Made by a program: the position numbers and the translations under genes
Origin: a bacterium
Lineage (GTDB): Bacteria; Actinomycetota; Acidimicrobiia; Spongiisociales; Spongiisociaceae
NCBI GenBank assembly: GCA_028821235.1
Contig: JAPPGV010000059.1
Span: forward strand, 1 to 52,987
Direction: 5' to 3'
DNA length: 52,987 bases
Notes under the pieces: generated by a model
What the model was told of the DNA's origin: nothing
The model's database searches: none
The model's input: only the letters and a program-made list of their open reading frames with translations
In this document: positions 24,403 through 33,400 of the stretch, piece by piece
Layout of the letters: every line of letters starts with the position of its first letter
Numbering within the stretch: the stretch's first letter is position 1

Positions 24403-25221
24403 GTGGCGAGACCGAAGATCGAGATAGCACACGTCGACAAGTTCTATCGAAAGACCGGTACGCCTCCGAAGCGCCTCAGCCGGCGGGGACGGACGCACGG
24501 GACGGTTCAGGCCCTGCGCGACGCCAGCCTGACCGTGGCCGAGGGCGAGTTCGTCAGCCTCATCGGTCCGAGCGGATGCGGCAAGACCACCCTGCTAAAG
24601 GTCTTGGACGGCTTGGTCCCTTACGATTCCGGTGAGGTCAGAGTCTCGGGCAAGCCCGTAACCGGGCCCGGCCGGGATCGCGCCTTCGTGTTCCAGCAGT
24701 TCGGGCTCTTTCCGTGGCGAACCGTGACGGGGAACGTGACGCTCCCCTTGGAGGCTGCCGGGAAGTCAAGGGCGGAGCGCGAGGAGATTGCTTGGAAGTA
24801 CATAAGGATGGTGGGACTGGAGGGCTTCGCCAACCACCATCCTCATGAACTGTCCGGCGGTATGCAGCAGCGGGTGGGAATCGCCCGCGCCCTGGCGGTA
24901 GATCCCGAGATACTGCTCATGGACGAGCCGTTCGGCGCTCTCGACGCGCAGACCCGCGAGTTGATGCAGATAGAACTGCTCGGGATCTGGGAGAAGACGC
25001 GCAAGACGGTGGTGTTCGTCACCCATAGCGTGGACGAGGCGATCTTCCTGTCGGGGCGGATAGCTGTCATGTCGGCGCACCCGGGCACGGTGAGCGAGGT
25101 CATCGACGTCCCCTTTCCGTACCCGAGGACCGAGGGGGACCTGAAGCGGGATCCCTTGTTCGCCGACATGCGACACGACATCTGGAACAAGTTACTGCCG
25201 CACAAGACCGCCACCGTTTGA
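24403..25221 (+). CDS. NitT/TauT-family ABC transporter ATP-binding protein
   Basis: The 272-residue ATPase has Walker [10 protein letters not shown] (55-63), Q-loop FQQFGLFPW, signature LSGGMQQR, Walker B ILLMDEP, D-loop and the switch His in VTHSVDEA. It is closest in layout to SsuB/TauB/ThiZ-like ATPases that energise uptake of sulfonates, nitrate, cyanate or pyrimidine-like compounds. A basic insertion (about residues 16-33, many Arg/Lys) precedes the usual first strand and is unusual. GTG at 24403 is preceded by GTAGGAG. The cognate permeases and binding protein are probably the genes at 30362-34562, on the other strand and 5 kb away. Confidence 0.92.
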   Translation: MARPKIEIAHVDKFYRKTGTPPKRLSRRGRTHGTVQALRDASLTVAEGEFVSLIGPSGCGKTTLLKVLDGLVPYDSGEVRVSGKPVTGPGRDRAFVFQQFGLFPWRTVTGNVTLPLEAAGKSRAEREEIAWKYIRMVGLEGFANHHPHELSGGMQQRVGIARALAVDPEILLMDEPFGALDAQTRELMQIELLGIWEKTRKTVVFVTHSVDEAIFLSGRIAVMSAHPGTVSEVIDVPFPYPRTEGDLKRDPLFADMRHDIWNKLLPHKTATV

Positions 25222-25264
25222 CGGGATCGCTGCGGCGAGCGGATACGGCGGCATCCCCTTCCGG

Positions 25265-25615
25265 CTAGGCCTCTCCCTTTGCGGCTAGCTGTCCCTCCGG
25301 CTGGAGGGGCGGGGCCCACTTCAACACCTTCTCGAGGTTGACCAGATAGTCCGCGAAGGCCCGGCGGCCCGAAGGCGTGGCCTTCACCCATGTGGAGGGC
25401 TTCTCATTCCGGAACTCCTTGGTGATCGCAACGTAACCGGTGTCCCGCAGCTTGCGCAGGTGGATGGTGAGGTTCCCACCGGTGAGATCCAGAGTGCTCT
25501 GGATGAACGTGTAGGCCACCCGACCGTTGCCCGGCTGGGAGACCAGCAGCGTCATTATCCGCAAACGGACGGGTTGATGGATGATCTGGTCGAGGTCGAC
25601 GGGCTCGCTGGTCAC
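25265..25615 (-). CDS. Winged-helix transcriptional regulator (ArsR/MarR-like)
   Basis: The 116-residue protein is a small winged helix: PVRLRIMTLLV (helix 1), FIQSTLDLTGGNLTIHLRKL (turn and recognition helix, about 38-58) and a wing with TKEFRNEKPSTWVKATPSGR. This resembles the PF13601-type winged-helix DNA-binding group. I chose GTG at 25615 because it overlaps the upstream stop as GTGA; a GTG at 25639 is also in frame. It is cotranscribed with the membrane protein upstream, a pairing common in this family, and probably represses its own operon, where a TTTGTA-TACAAA dyad sits (26263-26275). Confidence 0.8.
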   Translation of the reverse strand: MTSEPVDLDQIIHQPVRLRIMTLLVSQPGNGRVAYTFIQSTLDLTGGNLTIHLRKLRDTGYVAITKEFRNEKPSTWVKATPSGRRAFADYLVNLEKVLKWAPPLQPEGQLAAKGEA

Positions 25616-26244
25616 CGGATCCCGATCCTGCGCAACCACGCCGCGCCCCCGCCCACGACCGCCAGGGTCGCCACCGCGGAGACCACCAGTGCGGCGTCAC
25701 CGGCCAGGAAGCTGGGAACGTAGTAGGCGGCGGCTATCCCGGCGCCGACGGCTGCCAGCGCCGGCCGGGTCATCATGCCGTAGAGGATGTACCCCAGGGC
25801 CACTATCCCGATGGCCACGTGGGGGATACGAGGGCCGAGCTCGTCATTCCACATTCCCGCGGCCGCCGGGATGAACCAGGCCGCCACCGCCACCGCCATC
25901 CAGAACCCGAAGACCCTGAGACCGACCGCCCGGCTGGCCTCCCTCGACACGTTCCTGCGCCCCGCCCGGTGCCCGATGACGGCGCTCCCGACTGTCCCGC
26001 CCACGATCAGGACGCCGAATAGGGGCACCACCACCCACGGTCTCTGCGCCACCAGATCGGAGCCCCCGGTCTGGAGCCAGTATGAGAAGAGATACGCCAC
26101 CGCGGTGATACCTCCCCACAGCAGCAGGATCGGTGAGGTTCCGGCGAGGTACATCGAACTCCTCGCCCTGTCCATCGTGGTGTGGATGGATCCCCAACTC
26201 TCTTCAGGGGTGAGGGCGGATCCACCACTTTCTGAGCCTGGCAT
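25612..26244 (-). CDS. Multi-pass membrane protein of unknown function
   Basis: The 210-residue protein has about six hydrophobic helices (roughly 35-55, 65-85, 103-125, 133-150, 155-175, 178-200) and no known catalytic motif. The ATG at 26244 was chosen because GGAAGG lies just upstream; an earlier ATG at 26274 would place the regulatory dyad inside the gene. It is coupled by a GTGA overlap to the winged-helix regulator, an arrangement typical of small two-gene units where the membrane partner is of unknown function. Confidence 0.7.
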   Translation of the reverse strand: MPGSESGGSALTPEESWGSIHTTMDRARSSMYLAGTSPILLLWGGITAVAYLFSYWLQTGGSDLVAQRPWVVVPLFGVLIVGGTVGSAVIGHRAGRRNVSREASRAVGLRVFGFWMAVAVAAWFIPAAAGMWNDELGPRIPHVAIGIVALGYILYGMMTRPALAAVGAGIAAAYYVPSFLAGDAALVVSAVATLAVVGGGAAWLRRIGIR

Positions 26245-26262
26245 CGGGAACCTTCCATATAG

Positions 26263-26275
26263 TTTGTAATACAAA
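26263..26275. promoter_or_regulatory. Palindromic operator TTTGTA-A-TACAAA
   Basis: A 6-bp dyad around one central base lies 19-31 bases upstream of the membrane protein ATG. It sits in an AT-rich stretch that probably contains the promoter. It likely binds the winged-helix regulator encoded by this operon. Its odd-length centre separates it from the GTATAC sites. Confidence 0.5.
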
Positions 26276-26377
26276 GTAGTTTATACAGAAGAGGATTCTG
26301 ATGTCAAGGCCGTTTCCACAAAAGGGAGTGGCGCATCAAGCACGACAGGTCGTTGGATCCGGTTGAGGTGGACGAAC

Positions 26378-27340
26378 CTATTCGGAGGTGTCCCCGGCTC
26401 CGCCCGTGACGTCCGGACGGCGCGGCGGCGTGACGTCGAAGGCGAAGAGGTCGGACCGGCTGTAGTGACCGGCCACATCCAGGTCGAACTTGCCCCTGAT
26501 CGTGTCGGCCAGGTCGATCTCGGCGGTCAGGATCGCCTCGCTCCCATAGTGGGGCCCGGCGAGGACCTCACCGAACGGATCGACGATACAACTCCCACCC
26601 GGGGTGATCACACCGTCGGGCGCGTCGCCGAAAACGGACCGGTAGTCGGCGGGATAGTCCGCACGGGTCGTGTACTGGTTGGCCGAGAGCACGTAGCAGC
26701 GGCCCTCCACCGCCACATGCCGCATGGAGGCGGTCCAGCTGTCCCTGGCGTCGGCAGTCGGGGCACACCACACCTGGATGTTCTGCCGGTAGAGGGAGTA
26801 GCGGAGCAGCGGCATGTAGTTCTCCCAGCAGATGGCGGCGCCCAGGTTGCCGTGCCGGGTCCGGTGAACCTGGAGCGTCGACCCGTCCCCGAACCCCCAG
26901 ATCAGCCGTTCGGAACCGGTCGGCATCACCTTGCGGTGCTTGGCGTACATGCCCTCCTCCGGCGCGAAGAACAGCACCGAGCAGTACAGGGTGCTCCCGC
27001 CGCGCTCGATCACCCCGATCACGATGTCCAGCGCCAGATCGGATGACAGTCCGGCGAGCCGGTGGGTGACGGGACCGGGCACGTCGATCGCCGACTCCCA
27101 GTAGCGGAGGAACATGTCCCGGCCCTCCTCGCTCCGCGACCCGACCACTGCCCCGAAGTCGAGGCCCCGCGGGTAGGCGGAGAAGAAGGCCTCGGGGAAC
27201 ACTGCCAAGTCCACGCCACGCGACCGGGCGCGGGTAGCCAGATCGACTGTCTTCGATAGCGTGGCCTCCGGATCGAATCCGACCGGTGCCGCCTGCACTA
27301 CTCCGGCGACGAACTTGGATCCCGGCGGGCGTTCAGCCAT
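26378..27340 (-). CDS. Nitrilase-family carbon-nitrogen hydrolase
   Basis: The 320-residue protein has the full catalytic set of the family: Glu50 (FPEAFF), Lys137 (KHRKVMPTGSER) and Cys171 (ICWENYMP). Aromatic residues around the Cys (CWEN) and overall length match branch 1 nitrilases, which turn nitriles to acids plus ammonia; cyanide-type or amide substrates remain possible. ATG at 27340 is the first start before the conserved VVQAAPV strand. It diverges from the alpha/beta hydrolase at 27437 across 96 bases. It has no signal peptide and is cytoplasmic. Confidence 0.9.
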   Translation of the reverse strand: MAERPPGSKFVAGVVQAAPVGFDPEATLSKTVDLATRARSRGVDLAVFPEAFFSAYPRGLDFGAVVGSRSEEGRDMFLRYWESAIDVPGPVTHRLAGLSSDLALDIVIGVIERGGSTLYCSVLFFAPEEGMYAKHRKVMPTGSERLIWGFGDGSTLQVHRTRHGNLGAAICWENYMPLLRYSLYRQNIQVWCAPTADARDSWTASMRHVAVEGRCYVLSANQYTTRADYPADYRSVFGDAPDGVITPGGSCIVDPFGEVLAGPHYGSEAILTAEIDLADTIRGKFDLDVAGHYSRSDLFAFDVTPPRRPDVTGGAGDTSE

Positions 27341-27436
27341 GGGAGCAATCGTTAAGATCGGCGACCGACATTTCCGAGAGGCTAATACCCGGCCGGGCGC
27401 CGCAGGCTCGATCGGAGAGAAATACCAGGAGGCTCC

Positions 27437-28444
27437 GTGAGCACCCGAAGCGTCAGCCGGACCAGACCCTTCCGGGACGAGGACCGCTTGGTAGAGGCCG
27501 AAGGCGCCACCCTGGCCGGGACCCTGACCCTGCCCACCGGCGAAGGCCCGTGGCCGGTGACCCTCCTGCTGGGAGGGACGTTCTCGGATCTCAGGGATGC
27601 CGACGTGGATCCGAGGCTTTGGCCCGGCGTCCCCAAGCGCCACATGTACGCCATCCTCGCCCGCGGTCTGGCGGGAGCGGGCATCGCCTCCTTCCGCTTC
27701 GACCGGAGGGGCGCCGGCCAGAGCACGGGCGAGCTGGGAGTCCGGCGCGCCGAGGAGGTCGCCGACGCCGGGGCCGTGTGGCGATGGGTCCGGTCCCTGC
27801 CGGAGTGCAACGGCAGGGCGGCCATGCTGGGCCACAGCGCCGGCGCCTACGTGCTCTGCCGGGTGGCGCTCGAAGTGGGGCAGCCCGACGCGGCGGTGTT
27901 GCAGGGCGCCCTCTACCGGTCGATCGCGGCGTTGCTCGAGTACAACTACCGCCTGATTCGTGATTACATGCGCCTCGGCGAGTCCGAGGTGGCGTGGGTG
28001 AAGGAGCACTCCCCCAAGGCCTACGAGGATGCGATGATGATGCCAGCCATCGTCACCGCGATCGAGAACCGCGAGCCGCTGGCGACGGCGGAGGTCTACG
28101 GTGTGACCAGGACCCGCGACCTGTCGAGCCTGCGGTACGACCTGGACCTCCCTCCCGAGGACCAGTTCCGCCACCTGGCAGCCCCCGCCCTCGTGCTGCA
28201 CGGCGCCGAGGACCTGAACGTACCCACAGAGGACGCCTTCGAGACGGCGCGAGCCCTGTGGGCCGCCGGGAACAGGGATGTCGAACTGAGGGTGATCCCG
28301 GGCGCCAACCACTCCTTCCAGCTGGACGCCGAGGACTACGCCACCCGGGTGCAGGAGAAGATCACCATGAAGAACTTCGGGCGGCCTTTCCACCCGCTCT
28401 ATCCCGGCGTCGTGATCGACTACCTGGCAAGAAGGCTCCGCTGA
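27437..28444 (+). CDS. Alpha/beta hydrolase
   Basis: The 335-residue protein has an oxyanion region LLLGGTF, the nucleophile elbow GHSAGA (Ser near residue 137) and the catalytic His in GANHSFQ near the C-terminus, with an Asp in HGAEDLNVP before it. This is the arrangement of the dienelactone hydrolase/acyl-esterase group. GTG at 27437 has an excellent AGGAGG five bases upstream. The substrate is not predictable. It diverges from the nitrilase gene. Confidence 0.85.
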   Translation: MSTRSVSRTRPFRDEDRLVEAEGATLAGTLTLPTGEGPWPVTLLLGGTFSDLRDADVDPRLWPGVPKRHMYAILARGLAGAGIASFRFDRRGAGQSTGELGVRRAEEVADAGAVWRWVRSLPECNGRAAMLGHSAGAYVLCRVALEVGQPDAAVLQGALYRSIAALLEYNYRLIRDYMRLGESEVAWVKEHSPKAYEDAMMMPAIVTAIENREPLATAEVYGVTRTRDLSSLRYDLDLPPEDQFRHLAAPALVLHGAEDLNVPTEDAFETARALWAAGNRDVELRVIPGANHSFQLDAEDYATRVQEKITMKNFGRPFHPLYPGVVIDYLARRLR

Positions 28445-28504
28445 CCCTCCCGGTTTAGATCATCGACCGGAGCGGGCGTCAACCGTGACGCTCGTGCAAA
28501 GTGG

Positions 28505-28573
28505 GCAGAACCGGCATCAAGGAGTGCGCAGAATCGGTATCCAAACATGCGCAGAAACGGCATCGACACATGC
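28505..28573. repeat. Three imperfect 23-bp tandem repeats
   Basis: Three back-to-back 23-base copies begin at 28505, 28528 and 28551. Each starts GCAGAA(N)CGG and ends (G/A)TGC, with variable middles. They lie between the ends of two convergent genes. They do not encode a visible product. Confidence 0.65.
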
Positions 28574-28630
28574 GCGGGCAGAGTGTCATGTCGGTGGCTT
28601 GGTCCAGGGCCGTCCCGAAGACCCCCGTCT

Positions 28631-29203
28631 TCAGCCGGACTGCTGAACTCCGTGCGGGACGGTGTTGCGGATGACGGTTCCGTTGTGGTTGACCACGGTG
28701 TAGACGGGTACCGCCCGCCGGGAGAAGGCGCCCAGCGGGCAGCGGGCATCGCCCCAGTCGATCATGGCCAGGACGGAGTCGGCCGCCGACGGGCTCTCCA
28801 CGTGTACGTCGAACACCAGCCACTGGATGTGGATGGGCTTGTACTCGAAGCCATGCTCCCCGCGCAGGTCGAGGTGGGTGGTGATGCTCATCCCGAGCCC
28901 TTCGACCTCACACTCCGCGAACGCGGCCCCCTTGGCGTACCAGCCGAGCATGCAGAAGGCGATCCCGCTGAGGAAGTACCTGATGGGGCTCGGGCCTCGT
29001 TCCTGCCCTCCCCGGTCGAAGGCCTCGTCGCCGTAGAAGGTGAACTCCCGGTCGTACTGGATGAACGACGACCGTACGCTCACGTCTTCAATGGTCTCGG
29101 CCGACACGTAGGGATGGACGAGCCCGGCGGCGTGGTTACCGCCCAGCTTCTCGACCACACCCTCGTAGTTGGCCCTCAGCTTCTCGTGGTCGACGATCCC
29201 CAT
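28631..29203 (-). CDS. OsmC-like peroxiredoxin-fold protein
   Basis: The 190-residue protein has the OsmC signature of two separated Cys residues, C84 in IAFCMLGWYA and C155 in DARCPLGA, in a layout like the OsmC/Ohr family. That family reduces organic hydroperoxides, but many OsmC relatives in catabolic clusters have unknown roles. Two ATGs follow each other at the start; I chose the one at 29203, five bases after AGGAGG, over the one at 29206 with only two bases. The upstream LLM stop overlaps it (TGATG), so the pair is coupled. Confidence 0.8.
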   Translation of the reverse strand: MGIVDHEKLRANYEGVVEKLGGNHAAGLVHPYVSAETIEDVSVRSSFIQYDREFTFYGDEAFDRGGQERGPSPIRYFLSGIAFCMLGWYAKGAAFAECEVEGLGMSITTHLDLRGEHGFEYKPIHIQWLVFDVHVESPSAADSVLAMIDWGDARCPLGAFSRRAVPVYTVVNHNGTVIRNTVPHGVQQSG

Positions 29204-30204
29204 CATTTCCTCCTGTCTGCTTGCGGCATACCCGACCGGGCGATCTCCTCCCGCACGATCGGTAGTACGGACCCGCTTATCTCCTCCAGGGTCTCCTCGA
29301 AGCGATCGAACTGGTTGCGCACGTCGAACGTGAAGTGGTCGAACCCCCGCTTGTAGTACTCAAGGACGCCGTCCGCCACGTCGCGGGCGTCGCCCACCAC
29401 CACCACGCCCCGGATGTCCTCGAGCGTCCGGAAGGCGCCCCCCGGCGGGGTCACCCAGTTCCTCTTACCGTCTCTCGACATCCGCTCCACGCTCACCCGG
29501 CTGCGGGCCCGGTCCCGGTCATCGTCGAGAATCGTGCGGGGTGTGGCTGAGAGGAAGAGACGGTCGATGCTACCCAGCAGCTCCCGCATGTAGGAGAGCC
29601 GGGCGTCGACGGTGGTGAGCGGGACGGTTCCGGCGAGCCAACCATCTGCATGGCGGGCGGCTATCCGGGCTGCCCGCCGGGAAGGACCCCCGTAGAGGAT
29701 GGGTAGCGGATGCTCGAGTTTCGGTTCGAGGGAGGCGTGGTGAACCCGGAAGATCTCCCCGTCGAATGTAACGCCGTTGTCGACCCACAGCCGGCGCACG
29801 ATCTCGATCATCTCCAGGACCGCCCGGTGTTTGCGGTCCGGGTCGATCCCGGCCGCCCTCAACTCGCCGCCGTGACCGGCCCCGAAGCCGGCGATGACGC
29901 GCCCGCCGGTGAGGTAGGAGAGGGTGAGGTACTGCTGGGCGACCCTGATCGGATGGCGCACCGGGATCATCACCCCTGTCCCGATGACCAGCCGTTCCAC
30001 CAGGGTTCCCAGCCCGACCAGGGTGGTGAACGGCTCCAGGAAGGTCATGTCGGTGTGTTCCTCGTGGCTGTGCGGATGCCAGAGGAGGTGATCGCGGGCC
30101 CACACCGCGTCGAAGCCCAGGTCCTCTATGAGCTTCATCCCCTCGATCAGGCGGGTCCGCGAGGCGTGGGGACCGAAGTGGGGCAGCAACACCCCGAAGG
30201 TCAT
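29203..30204 (-). CDS. LLM-class flavin-dependent oxidoreductase (F420-type)
   Basis: The 333-residue protein is a luciferase-like (beta/alpha)8 barrel. It starts MTFGVLLPHFGPHA and continues with GFDAVWARDHLLW and GTGVMIPVRHPIR and a typical GRVIAGFGAGHG. This is the F420-dependent branch common in actinomycetes, although FMNH2 use cannot be excluded. ATG at 30204 begins at the first strand; upstream in-frame codons lack family residues. It shares the LLPHFG opening with the proteins at 35757 and 47567 but is distinct from both. It overlaps the OsmC-like gene. Confidence 0.88.
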   Translation of the reverse strand: MTFGVLLPHFGPHASRTRLIEGMKLIEDLGFDAVWARDHLLWHPHSHEEHTDMTFLEPFTTLVGLGTLVERLVIGTGVMIPVRHPIRVAQQYLTLSYLTGGRVIAGFGAGHGGELRAAGIDPDRKHRAVLEMIEIVRRLWVDNGVTFDGEIFRVHHASLEPKLEHPLPILYGGPSRRAARIAARHADGWLAGTVPLTTVDARLSYMRELLGSIDRLFLSATPRTILDDDRDRARSRVSVERMSRDGKRNWVTPPGGAFRTLEDIRGVVVVGDARDVADGVLEYYKRGFDHFTFDVRNQFDRFEETLEEISGSVLPIVREEIARSGMPQADRRK

Positions 30205-30361
30205 CCCCGTCCGGGGCCTCCTAAGGGGATGGCCGGCCAGGTCCCGGCTCACAGAAGCTCCGGCGCCGGCGCGGGGAAGAGCGTCCGGGCGCCGGGCCGC
30301 TCTCGAACGGTCCGGCACCTTCCATATCCGATGGATCGCACCGCGGCTTCCCGGTCCGGTC

Positions 30362-31378
30362 TCAGAACGCCTTGGGTCGCCAGGAGGACAACCGGGACTC
30401 GACCGCCTTGGTGATGGTGATCATGATCCCCCCGATCACCATCAGCAGCAGGGCCATGGCGAACAGCCGGTCGGTGTGGTAGGAGGCCCGGGCATCCCGG
30501 ATCACGAAGCCCAGTCCGGGCACCCCGATCAGGAACTCGGCCACTATCACCGCTATCAGCCCTCGCTGAACGGCTATGCGGAGACCGGTGGCCAGGAACG
30601 GGACGGCGCCGGGTAGGAGTATCTTCAGGAACATGTGCCGGTCGCGTACTACGAGCAGCCCTACCGTCCCGAACAGCAGTACCAGACCCTGGATCAGGCT
30701 CAGCCATCCCGCAGCCGTGCCCAGGAAGGTGACGACGAGGAGGATGGCCCCGACCCATTCCTCGACCACGCCCTTGCCCGACCTCAGGTTGAAGGCATAG
30801 GAGATCTCGTTGTACTCCTTCATCAACTGGTGCACCCCCGCCGCGGTGGAAAAGGCGATCAGAACCGAGCAGGCCACCACCACGCTGGCGATCACGAACC
30901 TGGAGAAGGGAATCTCGACCCCGGCCGCCAGGAAGTGGTCTGCGATGCCGAACCAGATGACCATGATCGGGACGAAGGCCACCCGCGGGACCGAATAGAC
31001 GGCCGCCAGGTAGGGATCGAGCGCCACCCGGAACACCCGGTACCGGCCGATCAGGAAGCCGAGGGTCACCCCCACGATGAACGAGAGCACCATGCCGATC
31101 AGCAGAGCCCCCATGGACTTCATGAGCAGTACCGGGAAGCTCCCCTCGATGTAGGGAAGCACCTGCTCGGCTCCGAGGAGCCTCCACAACTCGGCGAGCG
31201 TCAGGCTCGGCTGCGAGTACCACTCGGGCTTCCGGGCGCCGAACACCTCCCACAGCCCCAGGAAGACCACGATTCCGGTCAGTTGAAGGATCCTCACCCG
31301 GCTGATCCGGAACGGGCTACGGGTCTCCCCGCCAGTCTGGACGGCGCCGTCTCCGCTGTCTGTCGAAGTCTCGGCCAT
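30362..31378 (-). CDS. NitT/TauT ABC transporter permease (second)
   Basis: The 338-residue protein has about seven hydrophobic helices. The cytoplasmic coupling loop near the C-terminus (LPGAVPFLATGLRIAVQRG) corresponds to the EAA motif of BPD permeases. The long N-terminal segment and the extra helices compared with SsuC-like permeases make it larger than typical. ATG at 31378 overlaps the stop of the first permease (TGATG), so they are translated together and probably form a heterodimeric channel for the binding protein encoded upstream. Confidence 0.9.
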   Translation of the reverse strand: MAETSTDSGDGAVQTGGETRSPFRISRVRILQLTGIVVFLGLWEVFGARKPEWYSQPSLTLAELWRLLGAEQVLPYIEGSFPVLLMKSMGALLIGMVLSFIVGVTLGFLIGRYRVFRVALDPYLAAVYSVPRVAFVPIMVIWFGIADHFLAAGVEIPFSRFVIASVVVACSVLIAFSTAAGVHQLMKEYNEISYAFNLRSGKGVVEEWVGAILLVVTFLGTAAGWLSLIQGLVLLFGTVGLLVVRDRHMFLKILLPGAVPFLATGLRIAVQRGLIAVIVAEFLIGVPGLGFVIRDARASYHTDRLFAMALLLMVIGGIMITITKAVESRLSSWRPKAF

Positions 31379-32223
31379 CACGTGGCCTCCATAGTGCTCC
31401 ACGGGGTCACCCACCGCTCGAGTAGCCGCAGGCCGAGGTTGATCGCTACTCCCACCGCCATGACGGTCAGCATGCCGGCGAAGGTCGAGTGCATCCGGTA
31501 CTCGTTGGTCTGGTTGGCTATCAGCCCGCCTATCCCGTTGGCCTCTAGGAAGAAGCCGGCCAGCACCACACCCACCATCCCATGCAGAAGGCCGAGGCGG
31601 AGCCCGGTGATGATGTAGGGCGCGGTGGCCGGCGCGATGATCTTGGTGAGCATCATGCCCTCCGGGATCGAGTATGACCTGGCCACGTCCACGTACTCGG
31701 CGTTCGTCACCTTGATGCCGTCGCGAACGGTGAAGAAGACCTCGAAGAAGCTGAAGAGGATCACTATCAGCACCTTGGCGTTGAACTGGAAGCCCAGCCA
31801 GAGGGCGATGATCGGCAGTAGGGCGATCTTGGGCGTCATGAACACACCCACGAACACCGGCTCGACGGTGTTGTCGATCGAGCGGTACCGTCCCATGACG
31901 AAGCCCAGAATGATTCCGGCCACCGCCGAAATGGCCAGGGCGGTGAACATGATGGCCAGGTCGGACCGCCACGCCTTCCACAGGTCGCCGCTGACGGTCA
32001 TCTCCCATAGCGCATCCCAGGTCCTGGTCACCGAGGCGAAGGTGACGGTGCTGGTGCGCCTGCCGAAGACCTCCCAGCCGGTGAGGATGACGGCGAGGGT
32101 CAGGATCCGGATCACCCAACTCGATTGGAACACCGCCAGGAACCGCAGCAGGGGGCGGCTCCACCCGGCAGCCAGGACCGCGGGACCCCTCTCCCGGTGG
32201 GTCAGCGTGTCGACTGCGGCCAT
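31378..32223 (-). CDS. NitT/TauT ABC transporter permease (first)
   Basis: The 281-residue protein has six predicted helices and the EAA-type loop IIAPATAPYIITGLRLGLLHG. This is the standard size of SsuC/TauC-type permeases. I chose ATG at 32223, with GGGGAG nine bases upstream, over the in-frame TTG at 32229. The next permease overlaps its stop, and a stem-loop separates it from the upstream binding-protein gene. Confidence 0.9.
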   Translation of the reverse strand: MAAVDTLTHRERGPAVLAAGWSRPLLRFLAVFQSSWVIRILTLAVILTGWEVFGRRTSTVTFASVTRTWDALWEMTVSGDLWKAWRSDLAIMFTALAISAVAGIILGFVMGRYRSIDNTVEPVFVGVFMTPKIALLPIIALWLGFQFNAKVLIVILFSFFEVFFTVRDGIKVTNAEYVDVARSYSIPEGMMLTKIIAPATAPYIITGLRLGLLHGMVGVVLAGFFLEANGIGGLIANQTNEYRMHSTFAGMLTVMAVGVAINLGLRLLERWVTPWSTMEAT

Positions 32224-32357
32224 TTCCAATAGCTCCCCATCTCATGACCCGAGAGTGGCACCGGCCATCCCCGGCAAACCGGAACCAGGCTGCCTTCAGG
32301 ACGGCCGGAACTTACGGGAACCTTAGTCCCACGCTCCGCAGCCGTATGGGCACCTAA

Positions 32358-32393
32358 CGGGCCTGCCGTATCCCGGAGGAACCGGCAGGCCCG
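32358..32393 (-). terminator. GC-rich stem-loop between binding protein and permease genes
   Basis: CGGGCCTGCCG (32358-32368) pairs with CGGCAGGCCCG (32383-32393), giving an 11-bp perfect stem and 14-base loop. It is not followed by a T-run in the minus-strand direction. Such intercistronic stems often lower expression of distal permeases relative to the binding protein. Confidence 0.5.
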
Positions 32394-32420
32394 CAGACTC
32401 ATTTCGTCGTGTCGTCGGTT

Positions 32421-33400
32421 CTATCGCCGCCCGAGAATGTCCAGTGCCTGGTCCTGGAACTCGAAGGTGACCAACTCCTCGACCGTGTAGGCCCGGTCGA
32501 CCGCCTCGAACGCGAGAGAGGTGTCCAGCGTGGTCTGCATCAGGTCGTAGTCGAGGGAACCGTTGACCGGCCACATGTCCAGCTCGTGGATGAGCCCGTC
32601 GTAATCGATCGCCGCAGCCTCCGCGGTCAGGCGCTCGTTCACCGACATGGCGTACTCGATCCACTGCTGCTTGTCCTCCTGTGCCCAACGCGCCGACTTC
32701 AACGACGCGATGTTGAACGCCAGCGCCATGTCAGGATTGGCCTCCACCCAGGCCCTCTCGGCATACCACACCGAGGAGATCTGAGGGGCCGCCTCCCAAC
32801 CCGCACAAAGCATGTTGTAGGCGCCCTCGCCCTCATTCAGGGTGAGCTGAGTGAGACGCCAGGTAGCCGAGATACCGCCGACAACCTGACCCGACGTGAT
32901 CGCCTGGGTCGCCTCACCCGTGTGCGCCAGCCGCACCAGCTGCACATCGTCCACGGTCATGCCCACATCCGCCAGACACTTCTGGAGAGTCTGGCCGGTG
33001 ATCTGGTTCAGGCTCTGCGTCGCCGCCACCGGCTGGCCCCGCAACTCCTCCATCGAACTGATCGGCGCCTTCGCCGCGATTATGAACGAGTTCTTCTGGT
33101 CGTCACCGCCGAAGGCGACGAAATCCGATCCCGCCGAGACGGCATTCGCCATACCGGCCAGGGAGAGCTGGCCGACATCAACCTCACCGGCGATAGTCGC
33201 CGCCACCAGCGGATCGGAGTCCAGCAGACGGAACTCCACGTCGAGACCAAAGTCATCCCGCAGGAAGTCCATCGTCCGGAACGCACCCGTCAAGGAAGCG
33301 TTCGGGAAGCCCGAGCTACCCACCACCACCGACTGGCCCTCGATCCGGGACCGGATATCGGCGATCATCGCATCCGCATCCATCATCGCATCGTCTGCCA
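32421..33400. repeat. Lower copy of a 999-base in-frame duplication
   Basis: Each position here corresponds to the position 999 bases higher. The core 32683-33356 is identical to 33682-34355 at every base I compared (674 bases). Differences are confined to the ends (first differences at 32682/33681 and 33357/34356). It encodes the C-terminal binding domain. Confidence 0.85.

Noticed and set aside
26378-28393. Upstream in-frame extension of the nitrilase to 671 residues
   Set aside because: The extension lies antisense to the alpha/beta hydrolase and has no family similarity; ATG at 27340 fits the family N-terminus.
28505-28573. CRISPR array
   Set aside because: Units are contiguous with no spacers, only three copies exist, and no cas genes are present.
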